Source: Synechococcaceae cyanobacterium SM2_3_1 (lineage in GTDB: Bacteria > Cyanobacteriota > Cyanobacteriia > Thermostichales > Thermostichaceae). From it: 64,000 bases of DNA. How positions within the stretch are numbered: the stretch's first letter is position 1; each line of letters opens with the position of its first letter. The DNA lies in NCBI GenBank assembly GCA_012030715.1, contig JAAUUJ010000004.1, positions 1 through 64,000 of the forward strand, given 5' to 3'. The notes under the pieces are model-generated. The model saw only the letters and a program-made list of their open reading frames with translations. It had not been told where the DNA came from and made no database searches. Below, one piece after another: positions 56,314 through 64,000 of the stretch. Position numbers and translations under genes: made by a program.

Positions 56314-57995
56314 ATGGCACTCGATCCCTTCCCCTGGCTGAGCGCGATCATTCTTTTTCCCCTGATCGCTGCCTGCGCTATCCCGCTTGTCTTTCGAGAA
56401 GATGATCGATGGATCCGAGGCTATGCAGTGGGTGTGGGCGTTGTGGATCTGGTGCTAATGGGCGTTGCCTTCTGGCAAAACTACCAACCCTCCAATGGTG
56501 GGTTTCAACTGGTGGAAAGCTACCCCTGGATGCCACAACTAGGGCTCAACTGGACGGTTTCTGTGGATGGCTTATCCATGCCTCTGGTCCTGCTGGCAGG
56601 TCTGGTGACCACCCTGGCGATGCTCTCTGCCTGGCAGGTTAATTTCCGGCCACGCCTGTTTTACTTCCTGATGCTTGTTCTCTATGCAGCCCAGATCGGG
56701 GTGTTTGTGGCCCAAGATCTGTTGCTTTTCTTCATCATGTGGGAAGTGGAGTTAATTCCCGTTTACCTGCTGGTGGCCATCTGGGGAGGACAGAAGCGCC
56801 GCTACGCTGCCACTAAGTTTCTGCTTTACACTGCAGCTGCCTCGATTTTTATTCTGGTGGCGGCCCTGGCCCTGGCCTTCTACGGTGGCGGAACCCTATC
56901 GTTTGATCTGGCCAGGCTTGCCGAGAAAAACATTCCTATGGCCCTGCAGTTACCCCTCTACGCAGGTCTGCTGATTGCCTTTGGGGTTAAGCTTGCCATC
57001 TTCCCTCTGCACACCTGGTTGCCTGATGCCCATGGGGAGGCTTCCGCTCCTGTGTCCATGGTGCTGGCAGGTGTCCTGCTCAAAATGGGAGGGTACGGCC
57101 TGATTCGACTGAATCTAGAGTTGCTTTCTCAGGCCCATGTTTACTTCGCCCCGATCCTGGCCGTATTGGGAGTGATCAACATCATCTACGGTGGCTTTGC
57201 CTCTCTGGGGCAAACGAATATGAAGCGTCGCCTGGCCTATTCTTCGGTGGCGCACATGGGTTTTGTCTTGCTCGGGATCGCATCATCACCAATATCGGGG
57301 TGAGTGGAGCTGTACTGCAAATGCTATCTCATGGACTGATCGCGGCCCTCTTGTTCTTCTTGGCGGGGGCCACCTATGATCGCACCCATACCATGATGAT
57401 GTCCGAAATGGGAGGGATCGGCAGAGTCATGCCCCGTGTTTTTGCCTTCTTTACGGTGGGAGCGCTGGCCTCGCTGGCCTTACCTGGCATGAGTGGATTT
57501 GTCAGCGAACTGTCGGTCTTTGTGGGCGTGACCACGAGTGATATTTACAGCCCAGCCTTCCGCACGGTCACCGTGTTTCTGGCAGCAGTGGGCCTGATCC
57601 TCACCCCCATTTACTTGCTCTCGATGCTGCGTCAGGTATTTTATGGGCGGGAATTGGCTCCCACCTGTGAGATTGAAGCCCCTGCATCTGTGATGTCGGT
57701 GGATGATCCCGTCTGCTTTGGCACCGACTGTGTGTTGCCGACTCAATCCATCTACACGGATGCGCGTCCCCGAGAAATGGCTATTGCTGCCTGCTTCCTG
57801 GTCCTGATCCTGGGAATTGGGTTTTATCCCAAACTGGCGACGCAGCTGTATGACGTCAAGACTGTTGCGGTCACCGCCCAGGTGCGCCAGTCCTACACGC
57901 AGGTGGCCCAGACCAATCCTCAGATGTACTCTCGTGTCCTCACCTCCAGAATTGCTGAGTCTGAACTGGGGAATGGATCTGAGATCCTGCAGTAA
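56314..57995 (+). CDS. ndhD: NAD(P)H-quinone oxidoreductase subunit 4 (frame break near 57282)
   Basis: A proton-pumping membrane subunit (ND4/NuoM-like) of cyanobacterial NDH-1, with about 14 helices and about 560 residues after joining. Segments are [42 protein letters not shown] (the conserved Glu in helix 5), [21 protein letters not shown] (the key His), and [19 protein letters not shown]. The frame breaks after GIAS; one extra C near 57282 gives [19 protein letters not shown]. The second part includes [25 protein letters not shown] and the carboxy-tail [14 protein letters not shown]-like segment typical of the cyanobacterial D1/D2 paralogues. Which ndhD paralogue (respiratory or CO2 uptake) cannot be told here. 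Confidence 0.93.
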
Positions 57996-58157
57996 AGATT
58001 TCTTCATGCCTTTATCACTCTAGGGGATCGCATCCAATCAGCGATTCTCGCTTTTCGATTCTGGATCTAAGGAGTTGAAGATCATTCGCCTGGGAGGGTA
58101 GAATATGTGAACTTGTGGGGGGATCGGGCACAGGTCTTAGTTGCTGACGAGCAGGAT

Positions 58158-61100
58158 ATGAAAATTCTCCACGGCACCTGGATCCCGGAGCCAAATGCAG
58201 ATTTTATTCAGGCTGGAGCGTTCTACCTTTGGGTTGAAACGGATATCAATCCTCGTCTGCGTTCCCAGCAGATTCATCCTGGCCATCTGAGGGGATCAGA
58301 CCTTGCCACTTTCTTGTCGGATGAGTTAGGTCTCTCGTTAGCACTGAATTGGAAACGTAATCAGCTTATTGCCCCCCAATATTTTCTCCTTCCCACGCTC
58401 GATCATGCCCCGGTTCCTTCCTTAGAAGCCTTTCGCTTTTTGGAGAAAGATCCGCCTGAATCCTTTGAATTGCAGTATTGGCAGATTGACTGCTACCGAT
58501 CTGTGGCCTATGTTAATCACAAATTCGTGGCCCATGTTATTTCATTTTTAAGTGATCTGTATTTTCAAGCGGTCTATAATCTTACCGATATTCAGCTGGG
58601 GAGTGATCTGCTCTTCTGGTATCACTTTAGTCAGTCGCTGAAGCAGGTGATCCTGAAAGATCAATATATTCCTGCCCTCAAATATCGAGAAGAGATTGCA
58701 CCGCCTTCTAGTTCTCAAACAAAAACTCGTAAACAGTCAACCAGAAAAAAAACCTCAAAACAAGACTCCAGAAAAGAGTCCCCAACAGCAGAAATCTATC
58801 CTGGATGGGAAATCATCAGTCACGCTTATGAAGATCATCTACAGACTTTCGTCCAGATCATGCCACTCGTCTGCACTGCGGGATTCACTCAGGCTGGAGA
58901 TCATCCCAAGTTTTATGATCGAGAATCTTTGCTCCGGCATTTTTCTGAGTGCCTTTTGAGCGAGTTCTTGATTACTATACCTCTACCTCAGTCCTTCTAT
59001 AAAAAAATTGAAGGTTCCCTCATCCATGACTGTTTAACTCACAAAGATCCACTGCCTCCCCAGCAAGGCCTGGAGCTATATCAACAGTGGCTATCCTGGC
59101 GCAATCGCATTACGCAAGCCCAAAGCCATACACCTATTGATCTTTGCTTTCAACTCAAGGATCCGCACCAGTCAGAGGATCCGTGGTGGATTGAGTTTCA
59201 AGTGTCTCCGCGCGAGGATCCTTCACTCCGAATTGCCCTGCAGGATCTCTGGGGTATGCCTGCTCGTCAGCAACGCAAAGTTTGCAACCAGTTAGGAGAT
59301 GATTTTGAGCAACACCTGCTCATGCATCTGGGCTATGCTGCCCGCATCTATCCTCGCTTATGGGAGGGGCTGGAGACGGATCAACCGGTCGGGATTGAGG
59401 TGAATTTAGAAACCGCCTTTGAGTTTCTTCAAGAAGCGGCCTGGATCCTGGAGGAAGCTGGATATAAGGTTTTGGTTCCCGCCTGGTGGACTCCCCAGGG
59501 CCATCAACGGGCTCGGATCCGTCTCAAAGCTCGGAGCACTTCCGGAGGAGGGGCCAGCGCGATACCAGTTACTTTTCCTTCGATACGCTGGTTAACTACC
59601 ACTACGAATTAGCCATTGGTGACAAACCCCTCAGCGAAGCGGAATGGCAACAGTTAGTGCAGGCCAAAGCTCCGCTCGTACAGTTTCGGGGGCAGTGGAT
59701 CAGGCTGGATCAAGACAAAATGCGGCAGATGCTGGAGTTTTGGAAAACCAAGCAGGCAGAAGATCCCGAGCTTGGTCTGCTGGAGTTTATGAAGCTAACC
59801 ACCGATCCAGAAGACTCAATTGAGGTGGAGTTTGAACGGGATGATTGTCTGGCAGGAATGCTTGCTAAGTTGCATAACCATAGCAGTTTAGAGCCCACCC
59901 CCGATCCCACTAGCTTGCGGGGAACTTTACGGGGATATCAGCAGCGAGGACTTTCCTGGCTACACTATCTGGAAAGTTTAGGTTTGAATGGGTGTCTTGC
60001 CGATGATATGGGGCTCGGGAAAACAGTGCAGGTGATCGCTCGCCTGGCCCAGGAAAGAGAAATCGCAGCACAGCATCACAAAACAGTTCCTCCCACTCTC
60101 CTGATAGCTCCCACTTCTGTGGTGGGAAACTGGTATCATGAGCTGCAGAAATTTGCACCCGATTTGCAGGTGATCGTTCACCATGGCGCAGATCGGGCCA
60201 GAGATCCTAAAGACTTTCGAGACGCTTGTAATCAGTGCGATGTTTTGATCACATCCTTTACCTTGGCCCGTCAGGATAGCAGCTTGCTCACGAAGATCAA
60301 TTGGCACCGAATTGTACTGGATGAGGCGCAAAATATTAAGAATCCCAAGGCAGCTCAGACCAAATCAATTCTCAAGTTATCAGCGCAGCACCGTCTGGCT
60401 CTTACCGGTACTCCGGTAGAAAATCGGCTTATGGATCTCTGGTCCATCTTTAATTTTCTCAATCCAGGATACCTGGGCACACAAACCCAGTTTCGTAAAA
60501 CCTTTGAAATCCCCATTCAGAAAGACAATAGTCAGATCAGCTCGGCAACTCTCAAGAAACTGGTTGAGCCCTTTATTTTGCGACGGGTGAAGACCGATCA
60601 ATCGATCATTCAGGATCTCCCTGACAAAGTGGAGCAGAAGCTTTACTGCAACCTCACCAAGGAACAGGCCTCACTTTATGAGGCAGTGATCAAGCAGATC
60701 ACGAGAGAATTAGATACCGTCGAAGGGATCCAGCGCAAAGGGATAATTCTTGCCACTTTGAGCAAACTTAAACAAATTTGTAACCATCCCCGTCAATATC
60801 TGCAAGACAACAGTGAATTTACGCCAGAGCGATCCCACAAACTGAGCCGCCTGGTGGAAATGTTGACGGAGGTGATTGAGGAAGGCGAAAGTGCCCTAGT
60901 ATTCACTCAATTTACTGAGATTGGTGAAGCTCTGGATAAATACCTGCGACATACCCACTACTACACCACCTACTACATTCATGGGGGAACCACTCGGAAG
61001 AAGCGAGAGCAAATGATCTCTGCTTTTCAAGATCCCGATTCGGGTCCCGCGATATTTGTCCTTTCTCTCAAGGCCGGAGGCGTGGGAATTACGCTGACCA

Positions 61101-61375
61101 AGGCGAATCATGTGTTTCATTTTGATCGTTGGTGGAACCCTGCTGTCGAAGATCAGGCAACCGATCGAGCCTTTCGCATTGGCCAGTCAAAAAATGTGTT
61201 TGTCCATAAATTCGTGGCCATGGGGACGTTAGAGGAACGGATTGATCAGATGATTGAGGACAAGAAGAAGCTGGCAGGAGCGATTGTCGGATCGGATGAA
61301 TCCTGGTTAACAGAACTGGATAACGAAGCTTTCAAACAACTGATCTGTCTCAACAAAAATGCCGTTCTGGAGTAA
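58158..61375 (+). CDS. SNF2-family helicase-like ATPase (frame break near 59561)
   Basis: A large protein of about 1,072 residues after joining. The start ATG at 58158 (MKILHGTWIPEPNADF) is the usual N-terminus in cyanobacterial homologues; GTG 58107 is in frame. The N-terminal half is a conserved accessory region (SNF2_N-associated DUF) ending with RIRLKARSTSGG. One extra base near 59561 restores RDTSYFSFDTLVNYHYELA. The helicase core shows motif I CLADDMGLGKTVQVIA, motif II IVLDEAQNIKNPKA, motif III ALTGTPVENRL, QAGGVGITLTKANHV-type motif V and DRAFRIGQSKNVFVHKFV (motif VI). It is a double-stranded-DNA translocase. The gene directly downstream (12 bases) encodes a SWIM protein, a known pair. 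Confidence 0.93.
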
Positions 61376-61387
61376 TGGAGTAAGGTC

Positions 61388-62227
61388 ATGGCCCAGATGA
61401 GTCGGTCCTGGTGGGGGCAAAAGTTTATTGAGGCGCTGGAATCATTTACCGATCCAGCACGCTTAAGTCGCGGACGCAGCTATGCAACAGAGGCAAGGAT
61501 CAAGAGCTTCACCATTCAGGATCAAATGGTCATTGCGCAGGTGCGGGGAAATGTGAATCCTTATTTTGAGGTTTACAAAGAGCCTCTCTATACCACAACA
61601 ATCGAATTTAACCCCATTACTCCCGCCAAGTGGTCTGCTGTCATTGCCTATATTGCCTCCAAAGCTGGGTTCATCTCGCGGCTACTCTTGAATGAGATCC
61701 CAGAAAATATTGAGGATGCTTTTGCAACCCTGGGACTGCATCTGTTGCCTCGCAGTCAGAAAGATTTCAAAACCAGCTGTTCCTGTCCCGACTTTAGTAA
61801 CCCATGCAAGCATATTGCTGGTGTCCACTACTGGATTGCTGCCCAGCTCGATAGGGATCCCTTTCTCCTGTTTGAGTTGCGGGGACTCTCGCGGGAAGCC
61901 CTGAAAATAGAGTTGGCCAAGTCTCCTCTGGGTAAAGCCCTGGCAGCAGATCTGGCAGCCATGGAACAGGATCCCGTTAAGGTAACCCATTACTTTAGCA
62001 AACCCCAGATCGTGCAACCTACTTCAGATCTCGATCTGAAAGATTTTTGGCAGGGCCAGAAACATTTACCGCAAGGGATTGAGAACTCATCTCCCTCTGT
62101 GATCTCCGGTCTCCTGATTAAAAAACAGGGGGACTTCCCCTCCTTCTGGCAGCGTGACAACTCCTTTATCGCCGCGATGGAGGAACTCTATCAGCGAGTA
62201 AAAAATAATCCTAAAGGAGTTTTTTGA
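61388..62227 (+). CDS. SWIM zinc-finger protein
   Basis: A 279-residue protein. The SWIM finger SCSCPDFSNPCKHIAGVHYW has the C-x-C-xn-C-x-H zinc ligands near residues 134-145 (CSC, C, H). An N-terminal domain (WWGQKFIEALESFTDPARLSRGRSYA) is conserved with SNF2-associated SWIM proteins. The gene follows the SNF2 gene by 12 bases with no promoter between them, and the pairing recurs in cyanobacteria and other bacteria. The SWIM domain probably binds DNA or protein to direct the SNF2 motor. It is cytoplasmic. No other domains are recognised. Confidence 0.92.
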   Translation: MAQMSRSWWGQKFIEALESFTDPARLSRGRSYATEARIKSFTIQDQMVIAQVRGNVNPYFEVYKEPLYTTTIEFNPITPAKWSAVIAYIASKAGFISRLLLNEIPENIEDAFATLGLHLLPRSQKDFKTSCSCPDFSNPCKHIAGVHYWIAAQLDRDPFLLFELRGLSREALKIELAKSPLGKALAADLAAMEQDPVKVTHYFSKPQIVQPTSDLDLKDFWQGQKHLPQGIENSSPSVISGLLIKKQGDFPSFWQRDNSFIAAMEELYQRVKNNPKGVF

Positions 62228-62264
62228 TGAGATATACTGTCGCCTCAGTAAGTAATCAACGCTG

Positions 62265-63392
62265 ATGGCAATTCGCTCAGTTGGTGTCATCGGAGGCGGG
62301 CAGCTTGCCCAGATGATGGTGGTTGCGGCCCATAAATTGGGGCTAACCATTGCGGTGCAAACTCCAGAACCTACCGATCCTGCGGCTCAGGTGGCAGATC
62401 ATGTGATCCTCGGCTCCCTGCAGGATCTGGAGGCCACGCGGAGGCTGGCGGAATGGGTAGAGGTGATTACATTTGAGAATGAGTTTGTGGATCTCACGGG
62501 ACTGCAAACCCTTGTTGATGAAGGGATCTGCTTTCGTCCTGGGTTAGAGACCCTCTCCCCTTTGCTGGATAAGTACGAGCAATACACAACCTTGCAACAG
62601 TGGGGTCTGCCGATCCCTCAGGTGGCTTTGCCCCAGGAGCCTTTACGGTTCTCCTTTCCCCTGGTCTTGAAGGTCCGGCGGCATGGATACGATGGTCGGG
62701 GTACGGTGGTGATCACCACGCCAGAACACCTGCAAACTGAGTTGAAAGCTCGATCTCCAGAAGATGTCCTACTCCAGGAGTGGATTGGCTTTGAGCGAGA
62801 GTTAGCCGTGGTAGCAGCCCGCAGTTCTACCGGAGAAATTGCTGTTTATCCAGTGGTGGAAACCCAACAACAGGATCAGGTGTGTCGACGAGTAATAGTC
62901 CCTGCTACAATTCCTGAGCCAGTTGGCCATCAGATCCACACCCTGACCCAACCCATTCTCGAGAAGCTGGCGGTGGTGGGGCTGTTTGGGATTGAGTTCT
63001 TTCTGACACCCACAGGGGAGGTACTGATCAATGAGATCTCTCCGCGAACCCACAACTCAGGACATTACACCCTCGATGCCTGTCCGACTTCTCAGTTTGA
63101 GCAACATCTTCGAGCCATGTGTGATCTGCCCTTAGGGAATACATCACTCATCAGTCCAGCAGCGGTCATGGTCAATCTTCTGGGATATGAAACCAGCGCC
63201 CACGACTATGTCTCTCAGCGGCAAGCCCTGGCTGCGATCCCCCACGCCCATGTGCATTGGTACGAAAAAAGACATTCACATCCAGGTCGCAAGCTCGGAC
63301 ATGTCACTATTCTCAGTCCTGAACCCACAACTCAAGAGCAGTTATTGATCCTGGCTCAGAAGGTGGAGCAGATCTGGTACGGCCAGGGATAG
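62265..63392 (+). CDS. purK: 5-(carboxyamino)imidazole ribonucleotide synthase
   Basis: ATP-grasp enzyme of purine biosynthesis that carboxylates AIR to N5-CAIR, 375 residues. The N-terminal nucleotide-binding domain begins AIRSVGVIGGGQLAQMMVV (GGGQLAQM is the PurK signature). ATP-grasp segments include FPLVLKVRRHGYDGRGTVVI, LLQEWIGFERELAVVAARSS, GLFGIEFFLTPTGEVLINEI and SPRTHNSGHYTLDACPTSQF. The tail HVHWYEKRHSHPGRKLGHVTIL is also diagnostic. It is complete and lies 37 bases after the SWIM gene. purE is not in the window. Confidence 0.97.
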   Translation: MAIRSVGVIGGGQLAQMMVVAAHKLGLTIAVQTPEPTDPAAQVADHVILGSLQDLEATRRLAEWVEVITFENEFVDLTGLQTLVDEGICFRPGLETLSPLLDKYEQYTTLQQWGLPIPQVALPQEPLRFSFPLVLKVRRHGYDGRGTVVITTPEHLQTELKARSPEDVLLQEWIGFERELAVVAARSSTGEIAVYPVVETQQQDQVCRRVIVPATIPEPVGHQIHTLTQPILEKLAVVGLFGIEFFLTPTGEVLINEISPRTHNSGHYTLDACPTSQFEQHLRAMCDLPLGNTSLISPAAVMVNLLGYETSAHDYVSQRQALAAIPHAHVHWYEKRHSHPGRKLGHVTILSPEPTTQEQLLILAQKVEQIWYGQG

Positions 63393-63433
63393 TGGATGAT
63401 TATCTCTGCAATGATGATTCTTGATCAGAGCCA

Positions 63434-64000
63434 TCATGGAGATACAAACTTATCAACAATTCTGGATTCCTTTTCTGTGCGGATCAGAAAAGCCCCTTGC
63501 TTTTGGATCTGATCAAAACTCTGTTTGATTCTCTGAATCGCGGCTAGGCTGACTCCAACATCAGAGGCGAGAGACTGCCACTGATTCAATGCTCCACGAG
63601 TTTGTTCAATGATCTCTAGACACCGAACCTGATCAATATTCACTTTTCTGGCTAACTTGAGCAGATTCTCTTTTGAGGGATGACGTCCTTCACCAGCTAC
63701 CATCATACTGTGCTCATCTCCAACTCCCGACGAGAACGTCAGGTCATAGGCAGGAGAGGCAATCCATGTTCCATCCTTTCTCATCAAGAATGAAAAATTC
63801 TTGGCATGATCGTCTCGGTTGTGGGCTAAGACATTAAAAAACAGCCTCTCGGAATACTCTTTCCACTTCCTGCTGATCCTTTGTCAGAATGGCTGTGGCT
63901 CGTAGCAGCTGATCATAGTCAAGACTCGGCAAACGATGATCGGCATGTAATAGTCCAGAGGCTGTATGCATATGCACAGGGAGACCCAGAACTCGATCAA
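63434..64000 (-). CDS. hipA: HipA-family serine/threonine kinase toxin, C-terminal part (partial; frame break at 63836-63841)
   Basis: The minus-strand gene runs off the right edge. In one frame it reads HMHTASGLLHADHRLPSL and LTKDQQEVERVFREAVF; adding one A to the six-A run at 63836-63841 continues into FNVLAHNRDDHAKNFSFLM. The HxxDxHxKN core (HNRDDHAKN) is the HipA catalytic and metal-binding loop. IASPAYDLTFSSGVGDEHS, AGEGRHPSKENLLKLARKV and a helical C-terminus follow. HipA kinases phosphorylate glutamyl-tRNA synthetase and cause persistence; the cognate HipB antitoxin gene would lie beyond the right edge. Whether the pair is complete cannot be judged. Confidence 0.85.

Noticed and set aside
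58158-63392. DISARM or another named SNF2-containing defence system
   Set aside because: Only SNF2 and SWIM genes are present; methyltransferase, DUF1998 and phospholipase components of DISARM are absent, and flanking genes are housekeeping (ndhD, purK).
1-64000. CRISPR array, tRNA or rRNA genes, prophage
   Set aside because: No direct repeats with spacers, no cloverleaf-compatible CCA-flanked segments, no rRNA landmarks and no phage structural or integrase genes were found by reading all intergenic gaps.

Overview
The window is a cyanobacterial chromosome segment with a GC content of roughly 50-55 percent by eye. The lineage markers are raf1 (Rubisco accumulation factor 1), ndhD of the photosynthetic NDH-1 complex, menF for phylloquinone, a DUF928 gene beside a CHASE2 cyclase, several pentapeptide-repeat genes, fused cofG/cofH, a DnaB intein at the site used in Synechocystis, and a textbook NtcA-type promoter. 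I cannot name the species. GATC is very frequent, yet the full cyanobacterial HIP1 octamer (GCGATCGC) was found only twice. No rRNA, tRNA, CRISPR array or prophage was recognised.

Layout. 1-130: 5' end of an IS200/IS605-type tnpB with its end hairpins. 0.2-5 kb: DUF928 protein, CHASE2 adenylate cyclase, pentapeptide protein, J-domain protein and a solute-binding protein. 5.1-8.1 kb: translation/replication block rplT-rpmI (minus) and rplI-dnaB (plus); dnaB carries a 141-residue mini-intein. 8.2-14.6 kb: DICT-GAF histidine kinase, pentapeptide protein, GuaB-like protein, carA and an FMN reductase. 14.4-22.5 kb: the most distinctive region, one plus-strand operon encoding a BMP-type ABC transporter (binding protein, two permeases, ATPase), a formamidase, a biuret-hydrolase-like cysteine hydrolase, a second such hydrolase and a free-standing allophanate-hydrolase C-terminal-like domain. 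It is preceded by a GTA-N8-TAC box placed exactly 22 bases from a TAN3T -10 element. 22.6-32 kb: patatin, PotD and a membrane partner, an orphan HyuB, CofGH, and a KefB-Usp antiporter. 32-45 kb: gyrA, tyrS, SH3 protein, rhodanese-fold protein, TVP38 protein, GNAT, RecB-like nuclease, raf1, response regulator and menF. 45-64 kb: coiled-coil protein, flippase-like protein, NagZ, exported methyltransferase, OFA transporter, phosphoketolase, nusB, PrxQ, ndhD, SNF2 plus SWIM pair, purK, and a hipA kinase running off the right edge.

How the genes work together. The 14.7-22.4 kb operon reads as import and stepwise hydrolysis of a small ureide or amide to release ammonium under nitrogen limitation. 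The substrate is not determined by the sequence; biuret, guanylurea, triuret and formylated ureides are the natural candidates because of the hydrolase family.

Sequence quality. About 26 single-base frame breaks interrupt roughly 20 genes, including essential ones such as gyrA, rplT and ndhD. Nearly all can be repaired by changing one homopolymer or doublet by one base, and runs of A/T are consistently one base short. I therefore treat them as sequencing or consensus errors and annotate the genes as single units across the breaks. Coordinates given for such genes span the break.
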